Part shown: piece after piece, positions 25,882 to 34,925 of the stretch | Position numbering within the stretch: the stretch's first letter is position 1 | How the letters are laid out: each line of letters starts with the position of its first letter | Assembly (NCBI GenBank): GCA_019247715.1 | Contig: JAFBAO010000002.1 | Location: forward strand, 1 to 49,154 | Direction: 5' to 3' | Length of the DNA stretch: 49,154 nucleotides | DNA from: Caulobacteraceae bacterium | GTDB taxonomy: Bacteria > Pseudomonadota > Alphaproteobacteria > Caulobacterales > Caulobacteraceae | Made by a program: the position numbers and the translations under genes | Notes under the pieces: model-generated | What the model saw: only the letters and a program-made list of their open reading frames with translations | Told to the model about the DNA's origin: nothing | Database searches by the model: none

Positions 25882-27134
25882 GCGACCTCGCCTGGATCGA
25901 GGCCGCGCTCACAGGCGCCAGGCCCCAGGCGATGGCGGCCCTCTTGCGCTATTTCCGGGACCTCGACCTCGCCGAGGAGGCCTTCCAGGAAGCCTGCCTT
26001 CGGGCCCTCTCCAAGTGGCCTCAGAACGGGCCGCCGCGCGATCCGGCCGCCTGGCTGATCCTCGTCGGCCGCAACGCCGCTCTCGACAGGGTGCGCCGGC
26101 GCGCCAGGGACGCGGCCTTGCCGCCCGAGGACCAGATCTCCGACCTGGAGGACGCCGAAGCGGCGGTCGCCGAGCGGCTGGACGGCGGCCACTACCGCGA
26201 CGACGTGCTCAGGCTGCTCTTCATCTGCTGCCACCCCGACCTGCCGAAGACCCAGCAGATCGCCCTGGCGCTGCGGGTGGTCTCGGGGCTTTCGGTGGTC
26301 GAGATCGCCCGCGCCTTCCTGGTGAGCGAGGCGGCCATGGAGCAGCGCATCACCCGCGCCAAGCGCAAGGTGGCCGGCGCGAACGTCCCCTTCGAGGCGC
26401 CGGGCGCGGTCGAGCGCGCCGAGCGGCTGGGCGCGGTGGCGGCGATGATCTACCTCGTCTTCAACGAGGGTTACTCGGCCCCCGACGGGCCAGGCGGGGC
26501 GAGGGGCGGGCTCTGCGACGAGGCGATTCGGCTGGCCCGCCTGCTGCTGCGGCTATTCCCCGCCGAGCCGGAGATCATGGGGCTGGCGGCCCTGATGCTG
26601 CTGCAGCACGCGCGCATGGCCGCCAGGTTCGACGAGGCGGGCGCCGTCGTGCTCCTGGAGGATCAGGACCGGCGGCTCTGGAGCCGCGACATGATCGCCG
26701 AGGGCCTGGCGCTGATCGACAAGGCCGCCCGTCACAGCGCTCCGGGGCCCTACCAGGCCCAGGCGGCCATCGCCGCCCTGCACGCCCGCGCCCAGCGCCC
26801 CGAGGACACCGACTGGCGCCAGATCGACCTCATCTATGGGGCCCTGGAGCGGATGGCGCCCTCGCCGGTGGTGACCCTCAATCGGGCAGTGGCGAGGGCC
26901 AAGGTCGCCGGGCCGGCGGCGGGCCTGGTCATGATCGAGCCGCTGGAGGCGAGCCTCGCCGGCTATTTCCATTTCCACGGGGCGAGGGGCGCCCTGCTGC
27001 TCCAGCTCGGCCGCAGGAAGGAGGCCCGCGAGGCCTTCGACCGGGCGATCTCGCTGGCCAACACCCCCGCCGAGGCCGCCCACATCCGCGCCCACCTCGA
27101 CCGGCTAATGAGCGAGGCGCAGGCGGCGGGCTGA
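25878..27134 (+). CDS. ECF42-family RNA polymerase sigma factor with TPR-like C-terminal extension
   Basis: A 418-residue sigma factor, far longer than a typical ECF of about 180. Region 2 (about residues 15-80) has YFRDLDLAEEAFQEAC and AAWLILVGRNAALDRVRRR. Region 4 (120-168) has LPKTQQIALALRVVSGLSVVEIARAFLVSEAAMEQRITRAKRKV, seen in sections, as DNA-binding helix-turn-helix. From 185 on comes the DUF6596/TPR-type extension (AAMIYLVFNEGYS, TPR-like helices near 340-410). In ECF42 factors this extension is needed for activity and replaces an anti-sigma factor, so control probably works through the extension and the DGPF partner. No anti-sigma gene is visible. Confidence 0.93.
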   Translation: MSDLAWIEAALTGARPQAMAALLRYFRDLDLAEEAFQEACLRALSKWPQNGPPRDPAAWLILVGRNAALDRVRRRARDAALPPEDQISDLEDAEAAVAERLDGGHYRDDVLRLLFICCHPDLPKTQQIALALRVVSGLSVVEIARAFLVSEAAMEQRITRAKRKVAGANVPFEAPGAVERAERLGAVAAMIYLVFNEGYSAPDGPGGARGGLCDEAIRLARLLLRLFPAEPEIMGLAALMLLQHARMAARFDEAGAVVLLEDQDRRLWSRDMIAEGLALIDKAARHSAPGPYQAQAAIAALHARAQRPEDTDWRQIDLIYGALERMAPSPVVTLNRAVARAKVAGPAAGLVMIEPLEASLAGYFHFHGARGALLLQLGRRKEAREAFDRAISLANTPAEAAHIRAHLDRLMSEAQAAG

Positions 27135-27269
27135 GGGGAGGCCCCCGTGCCCCTACGAAGCTTGGCCTCAACCTCGGCCGTTAAGCTCGAACCGGCCGGC
27201 GAAGATCGCTGGTCGCGATCGGCCTCAGGGTGGCGAGGCGATCAACGAGAGAGTGTATGGAGCCACATC

Positions 27270-27704
27270 ATGACCATCCGCGACCCCGCCGCCGATCAGG
27301 CGGTCCGTGAAGTCGTCGCCCGGCGCGCCCGGGCGGTTTCGGCCAAGGACGCGGCCGCCGCGGCCGCCTGCACGGCGCCGGACTTCGTCCAGTACTCGCT
27401 CGCCCCGCCCCTGGAGATCGCCGACGGGGGGAGGGCCCTTTCGGCCTGGTTCGAGACCTGGGACGGGCCGATCGGCTACGAGATCCACGACCTGAAGGTC
27501 ACCGCCGGCCAGGACATGGCCTTCGCCCACGGCCTCGTCCACCTGACCGGGCGCAAGCTGGACGGCGAGGAGGCAGACATCTGGTTTCGCCAGACGCTGG
27601 GCCTGCGCCGGCTGGGCGACGCCTGGAAGCTCAACCACGAGCACGATTCCGTGCCCTTCTACATGGACGGAAGCCTCAGGGCCGCGGTGGATCTGAGCCC
27701 CTGA
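27270..27704 (+). CDS. SnoaL-like/NTF2-fold protein
   Basis: A 144-residue protein with a cone-shaped alpha+beta NTF2/SnoaL-like pattern: AVREVVARRARAVSAKDAAAAAACTAPDFV helix region, then strands YEIHDLKVTAGQDMAFAHGLV, DIWFRQTLGLRRLGDAWKLNHEH. The last motif is typical of ketosteroid-isomerase-like or DUF4440 proteins. The ligand is unknown. The ATG at 27270 has GGAG seven bases upstream. It follows the ECF42 gene by 135 bases on the same strand and could be a target gene of the sigma factor, although no matching promoter is seen before it. Confidence 0.85.
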   Translation: MTIRDPAADQAVREVVARRARAVSAKDAAAAAACTAPDFVQYSLAPPLEIADGGRALSAWFETWDGPIGYEIHDLKVTAGQDMAFAHGLVHLTGRKLDGEEADIWFRQTLGLRRLGDAWKLNHEHDSVPFYMDGSLRAAVDLSP

Positions 27705-27772
27705 ACGCATCTCCCGAGCACGCTTCGCCGCGCAAGCGCCAGGATTCGCACTTGAAATTGCTGATGAAGTTC

Positions 27773-27890
27773 GTCACCCGGGCGAAGCGTAGCGTAGACC
27801 CGGGGCCGGACGAGCCGGTTCATAGACGAAGTTCAACTCGACTGGCGTTTCCGGCCCCTGCGCCGCTCCGCGGCTCCGCCCGGGGTCACG
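27773..27890. repeat. Intergenic palindromic element C
   Basis: GGGGCCGGA (27802-27810) and TCCGGCCCC (27850-27858) form a perfect 9-pair stem. Outside them, ACCCGGGCGAAGC and GGCTCCGCCCGGGGT are imperfect inverted copies. The element fills most of the 298-base space between the SnoaL-like gene and rpoZ. Confidence 0.6.
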
Positions 27891-27933
27891 GGGCAGGATA
27901 CGTGAGCGCCGGAGCGTTTGCGGTTGCGCGGCG

Positions 27934-27961
27934 TTGCGCGAACGCGGCTTGCGGCTTATCT
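27934..27961 (+). promoter_or_regulatory. rpoZ: Candidate housekeeping promoter of rpoZ
   Basis: TTGCGCG (27934-27940) and GCTTATCT (27954-27961), 13 bases apart, resemble the Caulobacter housekeeping form TTGACGS-N10/14-GCTANAWC, with several mismatches. A start of transcription near 27968 would leave a leader of about 35 bases before rpoZ. Confidence 0.25.
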
Positions 27962-28002
27962 TCAAGGGTTCCACCCGCAAGAGAGAGTCCCAAGAGAAGT
28001 TC

Positions 28003-28362
28003 ATGGCGCGCGTCACCGTTGAAGACTGCATCGAAAAGGTCCCCAATCGCTTCGGCCTGGTGCTGATGGCCGCCCACCGGGCGCGGGCCATCTCGGCCGG
28101 CGGCCAGATCCTGGTGCAGCGTGACAACGACAAGAACCCCGTCGTCGCCCTGCGCGAGATCGCCGACGACGTGGTGGACCCCGAGGAGCTGCGGGAGACC
28201 TTCATCGGCACCCTGCAGCGGGTGGACGAGCACTCGGAGGCCGAGGAAGAGGCCGAGACCCTCGCCCTGCTGGCCGATCCGACCCACATGCAGATGAGCG
28301 AGCAGGAGCTGGTGCGGGCCCTGCAGAGCGACCGCGACGGCGGCCAGGAGGAGCGCTACTGA
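28003..28362 (+). CDS. rpoZ: DNA-directed RNA polymerase omega subunit
   Basis: A 119-residue omega subunit. The conserved core is [27 protein letters not shown] followed by [16 protein letters not shown], and the rest is an acidic tail typical of alphaproteobacteria. Omega helps assemble RNA polymerase and, in some bacteria, forms part of the ppGpp site, which fits its position directly before the (p)ppGpp enzyme. ATG 28003 lies after AAGAGAAG; the frame extends upstream but holds no family sequence. The stop is TGA at 28360-28362. Confidence 0.95.
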   Translation: MARVTVEDCIEKVPNRFGLVLMAAHRARAISAGGQILVQRDNDKNPVVALREIADDVVDPEELRETFIGTLQRVDEHSEAEEEAETLALLADPTHMQMSEQELVRALQSDRDGGQEERY

Positions 28363-28499
28363 GCTCGGACGGCGTAACAGCCCCAGTTCCAGCTCAGGCG
28401 ACCCCCCAGGCCGTCCCGCCCGTCGACGGCCTGACCGGCCGAGCGCCAGCGCCCCTGCGGTCGTCCAAGCCGAAGGTCGATCCCGGCGGACGCCGGTTC

Positions 28500-30668
28500 C
28501 TGCGTCAGTACGAGCTCATCGAGCGCGTCAAGGCCTACGATCCCACCGCCGACGAGGCGATCCTCAACCGCGCCTACGTCTACGCCATGCGGATGCACGG
28601 CTCGCAGACCCGCGCCTCCGGCGACCCCTATTTCGCCCACCCGATCGAGGTGGCGGGCATCCTCACCGACTACCGGCTGGACACGGCCACCATCGTCACC
28701 GGCCTGCTCCATGACGTCATCGAGGACACCGACGTCACCCGCGAGGAGGTGAGCCGCCTGTTCGGCGAAGAGGTGGCCGAGCTGGTGGAGGGGGTGACCA
28801 AGCTCTCCAGGCTGGAGTTCACCGCCGACTACAAGCGCCAGGCCGAGAACCTGCGCAAGTTCATCCTGGCGATCTCCCGGGACGTCAGGGTGCTGCTGGT
28901 CAAGCTCGCCGACCGGCTGCACAACATGCGCACCCTCCACTTCATCGGCAGCGCCGCCAAGCGCGAGCGGATCGCCCGCGAGACCCTGGAGATCTACGCG
29001 CCGCTGGCCCGTTCCATCGGCTGCCACCGGATCTGCATCGAGCTGGAGGAGATGGCCTTCTCCCATCTCAACCCGGTGGCCCGCAACGCCATCGTCCGCC
29101 GGCTCGACGCCCTGCGCGCCGGCCAGGGCGAGGCGGTGGCGCTGGTGAGCCGCGAGATTTCCGCCAAGCTCGAGGAGGAGGGGCTGCCGGCGCGGGTGTT
29201 CGGCCGCGAGAAGCACCCCTATTCGATCTGGCGCAAGCTGCAGCGCAAGTCGATCGGCTTCTCGCAGCTCTCCGACATCTACGCCTTCCGGGTGATCGTG
29301 GACTCCGAGGCCGACTGCTACCGGGCCCTGGGGGTGATCCACCGGGCCTGGCCCTGCGTGCCCGAGCGGTTCAAGGACTTCATCTCGCTGCCCAAGCGCA
29401 ACAACTACCGCTCGCTCCACACCACCGTGGTCGGCCCCCGCGGCATGCGCATCGAGATGCAGATCCGCACCGAGGTGATGGACCGGGTCGCCGAGGAGGG
29501 GGTGGCGGCCCACTGGCGCTACAAGGACGAGAGCTACGGCTTCGACCCGGAGGCGGCCACCGCCGACGGCGGGCGCGACCCGCTGGTCAACCTGCGCCAG
29601 CTCGTCCAGGTGCTGGAGCACGGCGGCGACTCCGAGGAGCTGGTCGAGCACGCCAAGCTGGAGATGTTCCTCGACCAGGTGTTCGTGTTCACCCCCAAGG
29701 GTCGCCTGATCAGCCTTCCCCGGGGCGCGATGCCGCTGGATTTCGCCTACGCGGTCCACACCGACGTGGGCGACACCTGCGTGGGCGTGAAGATCAACGG
29801 CGAGCTTCGGGCGCTCCGCACCGAGCTGCAGAACGGCGACGTGGTGGAGGTGGTCCGCGGCGGCAAGACCCAGGTCCCGGCCGACTGGCGCTCGCTGGCG
29901 GTCACCGGCCGGGCGCGTTCGGCGATCCGCCGGCACATTCGCCAGACCGAGAAGGAGGAGTTCCTCCGGCTCGGCCGCGCCTCGCTGGAGCAGACCTTCG
30001 AGCGGGCCGGCAAGGGCCTGGCGGACGTCTCGCTGAAAGGGGTTTTCGAGCGGTTCGGGGTCGCCAGCGAGGCCGAACTATGGGACGCGATCGGGCGCGG
30101 AAGGATCGCCCCGGTGCAGGTGCTGGAGGCGGTGTTCCCGAGCCTCAAGCCCACCGAGCGGGCCGCGGCCAGCGCCCGGCGGCGGATCGAGAGCGGCCGC
30201 ACCGCCCGCTTCTACGTGCGCGGCGGCGGGCTCGCGCCCGGGGCGGCCCTGCGCTTCTCGGCCTGCTGCAAGCCGGTGCCCGGCGACCGCATCGTCGGCA
30301 TCGTCGATCCGGCCGAGGAGGGGGCCGTGGCGGTCCACGCCATCGACTGCCCCGAGCTCGCCAAGTTCGAGGACCGCGAGGCGCTCTGGCGCGACCTCCA
30401 CTGGACCCCCGAGGCCGAGCGCGACACCATTTCCCGGGCCCGGCTCAAGGCCACCATCCGCGACGCGCCCGGGGTGCTCGGCCAGGTGTGCACCATCATC
30501 GGCGAGGCGGGCGGCAACATCGTCGGCCTGCACATGGATCACCGCCACTCGACCTTCTTCGACGCCGATTTCGATATCGAGGTGAAGGACGTGCGCCACC
30601 TCACCCACATTGCCGCCGCCCTGCGCGCCTGTCCCTCGGTGGAGACGGTGGAGCGGGCGAGGGGGTAG
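28500..30668 (+). CDS. spoT: Bifunctional (p)ppGpp synthetase/hydrolase (Rel/SpoT)
   Basis: A long RSH protein that makes and degrades (p)ppGpp. The hydrolase HD domain has the HDVIEDT motif and LADRLHNMRT. The synthetase domain has LSDIYAFRVIV and IEMQIRT, so both activities look intact. TGS (VFVFTPKGRLISLPRGA) and ACT domains end the protein. The first ATG in frame (28587) would remove the conserved first helix (LRQYELIERVKAYDP ... LNRAYVYAMRMHG), which homologues keep. Between the rpoZ stop and 28587 the frame stays open but contains no ATG, GTG or TTG. I placed the start at CTG 28500, where rhizobial homologues begin; CTG 28359, overlapping the rpoZ stop, is an alternative. Confidence 0.9.
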   Translation: MRQYELIERVKAYDPTADEAILNRAYVYAMRMHGSQTRASGDPYFAHPIEVAGILTDYRLDTATIVTGLLHDVIEDTDVTREEVSRLFGEEVAELVEGVTKLSRLEFTADYKRQAENLRKFILAISRDVRVLLVKLADRLHNMRTLHFIGSAAKRERIARETLEIYAPLARSIGCHRICIELEEMAFSHLNPVARNAIVRRLDALRAGQGEAVALVSREISAKLEEEGLPARVFGREKHPYSIWRKLQRKSIGFSQLSDIYAFRVIVDSEADCYRALGVIHRAWPCVPERFKDFISLPKRNNYRSLHTTVVGPRGMRIEMQIRTEVMDRVAEEGVAAHWRYKDESYGFDPEAATADGGRDPLVNLRQLVQVLEHGGDSEELVEHAKLEMFLDQVFVFTPKGRLISLPRGAMPLDFAYAVHTDVGDTCVGVKINGELRALRTELQNGDVVEVVRGGKTQVPADWRSLAVTGRARSAIRRHIRQTEKEEFLRLGRASLEQTFERAGKGLADVSLKGVFERFGVASEAELWDAIGRGRIAPVQVLEAVFPSLKPTERAAASARRRIESGRTARFYVRGGGLAPGAALRFSACCKPVPGDRIVGIVDPAEEGAVAVHAIDCPELAKFEDREALWRDLHWTPEAERDTISRARLKATIRDAPGVLGQVCTIIGEAGGNIVGLHMDHRHSTFFDADFDIEVKDVRHLTHIAAALRACPSVETVERARG

Positions 30669-30722
30669 GGTGTCCGACGCGCGGCTTCACGTACGTGGGT
30701 TGAACCGCTAGCGTCCTCTCCC

Positions 30723-31763
30723 ATGAGGGGCGAGTCTTTGGCGGCGGCGTTGGCCGTGGTGTTGTTGGCCGCGTCAGGACCGGCGCAAGCGAGCTGCCAG
30801 CTGTCGAAGGTCGCCGAGCTGCCGGTGATCATGAACGGCATGGCGCCGCTGGTGAACGCCAAGGTCAACGGCGTCGACGCGCGTTTCATCGCCGACACGG
30901 GCGCGGCCTTCAGCCTCATCAAGCCGCAGCTGGTGCTGAAGTTCAGCCTCTCGGTGAACCAGGGGATGGGCCGGCTCGAAGGGACCACCGGCGAGGCCCG
31001 CGCCATGACAGGCTGGGCGCAGGACTTCTCGGTCCTCGGCGGGACGCTCCACCGTGTGGAATTCGTGCTCTCGGCGCCGGAGCTCGGGTACGACTCCGAC
31101 GGCCTCCTGGGCGCCAATTTCCTGACCGCATACGACACCGAGTTCGATCTCGCCGACGGCGACATCCGTTTCTTCCGGCCCCTGCTGGGATGCGATGGAG
31201 GCGGCGTCGTCTATTGGAGCAGCGCCGGCGCCTGGTCCGAGCTGAAGATAAATCCGGTGAAGAGCCCTGGACGGGCATTGATCGCCGAGGTGCTGGTCAA
31301 CGGCGTCAAACTGCGAGCCCAGTTCGACACCGGCGCGGTGATGAGCGTGATCAAGCTGGAGGCCGCGCGCCGGGCCGGACTCACCCCCGACATGCCCGGC
31401 GCCGTCGCCGTTCGCGGCGGCCGCGGCGTTTCGGGAACGGCGGTAGGCGCGTGGCTGGCGCCGGTGAAGAGCTTCGAGCTCGGGCCGGAAAAGATCGCCG
31501 ACACCCACATGAGGATCGCCCCGCTGACGCTCAACGACATCGACATGCTGATCGGCGCGGACTTCTTCATGACCCACCGGGTCTTCGTGGCGATCAGCCA
31601 GAGCAAGGTCTACTTCACCGCCGACGCCGACCCGGCGGCCTGGACCGAGCGGTCGGCCGAGCGCGCGCTCCTGCCCGTCTTCGCCCCCAACGAGCCGGAG
31701 GACCCGGAGGACGCGCCGAAGGGTGAGGCCGACTTCGACCATGTGATCCACGGGGATCGCTAG
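30723..31763 (+). CDS. Secreted retropepsin-like aspartic protease family protein with two intact DTG sites
   Basis: A 346-residue protein with a signal peptide (residues 1-24, cleavage near AQAS). It is two tandem retropepsin-like halves: IADTGAAFSLI with D58 and DGLLGANFL as the psi-loop of the first, QFDTGAVMSVI with D202 and IDMLIGADFF as the psi-loop of the second. Two aspartates in a single chain suggest a pseudo-dimer active site like pepsin. A pair of cysteines (SCQL, LLGCDGG) may link the halves. The substrate is unknown. It is paralogous to the next gene. A CACGTACGTG palindrome lies upstream (30687-30696). Confidence 0.82.
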   Translation: MRGESLAAALAVVLLAASGPAQASCQLSKVAELPVIMNGMAPLVNAKVNGVDARFIADTGAAFSLIKPQLVLKFSLSVNQGMGRLEGTTGEARAMTGWAQDFSVLGGTLHRVEFVLSAPELGYDSDGLLGANFLTAYDTEFDLADGDIRFFRPLLGCDGGGVVYWSSAGAWSELKINPVKSPGRALIAEVLVNGVKLRAQFDTGAVMSVIKLEAARRAGLTPDMPGAVAVRGGRGVSGTAVGAWLAPVKSFELGPEKIADTHMRIAPLTLNDIDMLIGADFFMTHRVFVAISQSKVYFTADADPAAWTERSAERALLPVFAPNEPEDPEDAPKGEADFDHVIHGDR

Positions 31764-31834
31764 CGACCGGAGGCTTGCCCGGGGGCGGGTCGAAGCGGAT
31801 TTGTCGGCGCCCCCGCGAGCGGTAGGATCGGCGC

Positions 31835-33565
31835 ATGGCGCAAAGGCCGTTTCTGGCGGGGCTTGCCGCGTTGTTGCTTGCGGTGGCGGCGGCGCCGGCG
31901 GGGGCTGGATGTGTGGTCGAGAGGCTTGCCGAGCTGCCGGTGAGGATGGCCGGTCTGCGGCCGCTGGTGAGCGCCAAGATGAACGGCCGGGACGCCACCT
32001 TCATCGCCGACAGCGGCGGCTTCTTCAGCCTCGTCTCTCCCGAAGCGGCCGCGAGGTTCGGTCTGCGGCCGGTGGCGGGATATTTTCGGCTATCCCTCCG
32101 CGGCATCACCGGCGAGGCCTTCGTCGGGGTGACCGAAGCGGATTCCTTCAGCATCGCCGGCGCGCGTCCGAGCCCGGCCCAGTTCCTGGTGGTTCCCCGT
32201 GAGTCGGACGACGAGGTCGACGGACTGCTCGGCGGCAACCTCCTGTCGGTCTTCGACACCGAGTACGACCTTGCGAACGGCATGATCCGGATGTTCAGAC
32301 CGCAGGGGTGCGGCGGCGCCCTGGCCTATTGGTCACCGGACAACTGGTCGGAGGTCCCGATCGAGCCGCTGGGGCTCGGCTCGAACTGGATCGTGGGCCA
32401 CGCGCTGGTGAACGGGGCCAGCCTCCGCGTCCTGTTCGACACCGGCGCTGACGGTTCGATGCTGACCGAGGAGGGCGCCCGCAAGGCGGGTATCACCAGG
32501 GACGGCGCTGGAGTCGTCCCCGCAGGACCCTTCCACGGGGTGGTCGGGCGCAGACAGATGCCAAGCTGGGTTGCGCCCGTCCAGAGCTTCGAGATCGGTC
32601 GCGAGAAGATCTTCGGCGCGAGACTCCGGTTCGGTGGCGTAGAGGTAGCCGGAATCGACATGCTGGTGGGCGCTGATTTCTTCCTTGCGCACCGGATATA
32701 CGTCGCCAAGAGCCAGCGAAAGCTTTATTTCACCTACAACGGTGGCCCGGTCTTTGGGAATGACCGCGCCGTGGGTCCGACAACGCCGCCGCCAGGCGAG
32801 ACGCCCGCGGATGCGGCGGCGTTCGCCCGACGCGGGGAAGCGAGGCTCTCGCGTCGCGATTTCGAGGGCGCGATCGCCGATCTCAGCCGCGCCATAGACC
32901 TCGAACCCGGCGAAGCTCTGCACTTCTACGAGCGCGGCCTGGCGCACTGGCGCAACAAGCAGAATGCGCTCGCCCTGGCGGATCTCGATCAGGCCCTGAG
33001 GCTGAAGCCGAACGACAAGGGCGCCCGGCTGGCGCGCGGCGAGATGCGGCTGGTGGGGCAGGATCAGGCCGGCGCGGCGGCGGACTTCGAAGTCGCCATC
33101 GCCGTGGCGCCGACATCGCGGTTCGAAGCGGCGGGCGCCTACATCGAAGCCAGCCTGTTCGCGCCGGCCGTGGCCCAGATGAGCGCCTGGATCGCCGATC
33201 GCCCGAGGGGCCGCAGCAACCTCGCCGAGGCCCTCAACGCGCGCTGCTGGGCGCGGGCGCTCTGGAACCGCGATCTGGGCGAGGCGCTCGCCGACTGCGA
33301 CAGGGCCCTGCGTCTGGACCGTACGGGCGAAGCCCTGGACAGCCGCGGCCTCGTTCATCTGCGGCTCGGCCAGTGGGACGAGGCGATCGCCGACTACACG
33401 GCCGCCCTGAAGCTCGCGCCCGGACTGCCGGAGTCGCTGTATGGCCGGGGCGTGGCGCGGCTGCGCAAGGGGATGACGGCGGAGGGCCAGGCCGACATCC
33501 GGACCGCCACGGCCACCGATCCTGAGCTTCCCGAGCGGGCCAAGCAGTACGGTTTCGCGCCCTGA
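31835..33565 (+). CDS. Retropepsin-like protein fused to TPR repeats, first site altered to DSG
   Basis: A 576-residue paralogue of the preceding protein. The signal peptide covers residues 1-26. Half one has [11 protein letters not shown] (D59-S60-G61, so DSG instead of DTG) and [10 protein letters not shown]. Half two has [10 protein letters not shown] with D202, the same position as in the paralogue, and [10 protein letters not shown]. Conserved cysteines (GCVVE, QGCGG) again flank the first half. From about residue 325 there is a series of TPR-like helices ([51 protein letters not shown]), suggesting a scaffold or substrate-docking part. DSG occurs in some active aspartic proteases, so activity cannot be excluded. 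Confidence 0.82.
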   Translation: MAQRPFLAGLAALLLAVAAAPAGAGCVVERLAELPVRMAGLRPLVSAKMNGRDATFIADSGGFFSLVSPEAAARFGLRPVAGYFRLSLRGITGEAFVGVTEADSFSIAGARPSPAQFLVVPRESDDEVDGLLGGNLLSVFDTEYDLANGMIRMFRPQGCGGALAYWSPDNWSEVPIEPLGLGSNWIVGHALVNGASLRVLFDTGADGSMLTEEGARKAGITRDGAGVVPAGPFHGVVGRRQMPSWVAPVQSFEIGREKIFGARLRFGGVEVAGIDMLVGADFFLAHRIYVAKSQRKLYFTYNGGPVFGNDRAVGPTTPPPGETPADAAAFARRGEARLSRRDFEGAIADLSRAIDLEPGEALHFYERGLAHWRNKQNALALADLDQALRLKPNDKGARLARGEMRLVGQDQAGAAADFEVAIAVAPTSRFEAAGAYIEASLFAPAVAQMSAWIADRPRGRSNLAEALNARCWARALWNRDLGEALADCDRALRLDRTGEALDSRGLVHLRLGQWDEAIADYTAALKLAPGLPESLYGRGVARLRKGMTAEGQADIRTATATDPELPERAKQYGFAP

Positions 33566-33627
33566 GAGGCGGGGCGCGGGAGCGGGGGAGACGCTCGACC
33601 CTCGCGATTCCGGGCCCGGGCGGTTAA

Positions 33628-34443
33628 ATGGGGGGCATGAGCGGCGAGCGAATCTCGGGCGGGAGCGGGGCGGGGCCGAAGGGCCGCGGCCGCCTGCGTC
33701 TGGGGGTCAACATCGACCATGTGGCCACCATCCGCAACGCCCGGGGCGAGAACTACCCCGATCCGACGCGGGCGGCCGAAGTCGCCATGGCCGCCGGCGC
33801 CGACGGGATCACCGCCCACCTTCGCGAAGACCGCCGGCACATCTCGGACGCCGACATCGAGACCCTGGCCGCCCTCACCCGCAGGCGGGGCAAGCCGCTC
33901 AACTTCGAGATGGCGGTCACCGACGAGATGCGGGCGATCGCGCTTCGCCACCGTCCGCATGCCGCCTGCCTGGTGCCCGAGCGGCGCGAGGAGGTGACCA
34001 CCGAGGGGGGACTGGACGTCGCCCGTCACCACAACCGCGTCCTGCCGCTGGTGAGCGAGCTGAAGGCCGCCGGCATCCGGGTCTCGCTCTTCGTCGAGCC
34101 GGCCGCCGCCCAGGTGGAGGCGGCCAAGAGCGTCGGCGCCCAGGTGGTCGAGCTGCACACCGGGGCCTACTGCGTGGCGGTGCGCGAGCGGCGGCCCGAG
34201 GCCCCGGCGCTGCTCATCGCCCTGCGCGAAGCGGCGCGGCTGGCCGCGTCCCTGGGCCTGGAGGTCCACGCCGGCCACGGGATCGACTACGAAACGGTGG
34301 GCGCGATCGCCGCCATCCCCGAGCTCGCCGAGCTCAACATCGGCCATTTCTTGATCGGGGAGGCGATCTTCACCGGCCTCGATCCGGCGATCCGGCGGAT
34401 GCGGGCGCTCATGGACGCCGCCCGCGACGAGGCGGCGGCTTGA
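33628..34443 (+). CDS. pdxJ: Pyridoxine 5'-phosphate synthase
   Basis: A 271-residue TIM-barrel enzyme that joins 1-deoxyxylulose 5-phosphate with 3-amino-1-hydroxyacetone phosphate to form pyridoxine phosphate. The opening [19 protein letters not shown] is diagnostic, as are [27 protein letters not shown] and HAGHGIDYE. PdxJ supplies the PLP used by SufS and many other enzymes. An additional 20 or so residues precede the conserved part. ATG 33628 or 33637 could be the start. The stop overlaps the acpS TTG. Confidence 0.96.
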   Translation: MGGMSGERISGGSGAGPKGRGRLRLGVNIDHVATIRNARGENYPDPTRAAEVAMAAGADGITAHLREDRRHISDADIETLAALTRRRGKPLNFEMAVTDEMRAIALRHRPHAACLVPERREEVTTEGGLDVARHHNRVLPLVSELKAAGIRVSLFVEPAAAQVEAAKSVGAQVVELHTGAYCVAVRERRPEAPALLIALREAARLAASLGLEVHAGHGIDYETVGAIAAIPELAELNIGHFLIGEAIFTGLDPAIRRMRALMDAARDEAAA

Positions 34444-34889
34444 TCGTCGGTCTGGGCTCCGATCTGGCCGACATCCGGCGCATCGAGGCCACCCTCGAGC
34501 GGTTCGGCGAGCGCTTCACCCAGCGGATCTTCACCGAGATCGAGCGCGCCCGCTCGGACCGCAAGGCCGACCGGGCGGCCAGCTACGCCAAGCGGTTCGC
34601 GGCCAAGGAGGCCTGCGCCAAGGCGCTCGGGACCGGCATCCGCCGCGGGGTCTTCTGGCGCGACATGGGGGTTGTGAACAGCCGCAGCGGCCAACCGACC
34701 CTGGCCCTGGTGGGCGGGGCCGCCAAGCGCCTGGCCGCCCTGACGCCGCCGGGCTTCGAGGCCCGCGTCCACCTCACCCTCACCGACGATCACCCCTACG
34801 CCCAGGCCTTCGTGGTGATCGAGGCCATCCCGCCGCTCGAGCAAGCCTTGACCCGCGAGGCGCTTGCCGGCGCGGCGGCCAGCGTCTAG
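34440..34889 (+). CDS. acpS: Holo-[acyl-carrier-protein] synthase
   Basis: A 149-residue phosphopantetheinyl transferase that activates acyl carrier protein. [13 protein letters not shown] and the [16 protein letters not shown] segment are the two conserved motifs, giving the Mg-binding Asp and Glu. The C-terminus [17 protein letters not shown] is normal. Translation starts at TTG 34440 in a TTGA overlap with pdxJ. pdxJ-acpS-lepB-rnc-era is a well-known alphaproteobacterial and gammaproteobacterial gene order. Confidence 0.95.
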   Translation: MIVGLGSDLADIRRIEATLERFGERFTQRIFTEIERARSDRKADRAASYAKRFAAKEACAKALGTGIRRGVFWRDMGVVNSRSGQPTLALVGGAAKRLAALTPPGFEARVHLTLTDDHPYAQAFVVIEAIPPLEQALTREALAGAAASV

Positions 34890-34925
34890 CAACCCGCACG
34901 CCCCCCGTAGAGACCCAGCCCCCGC

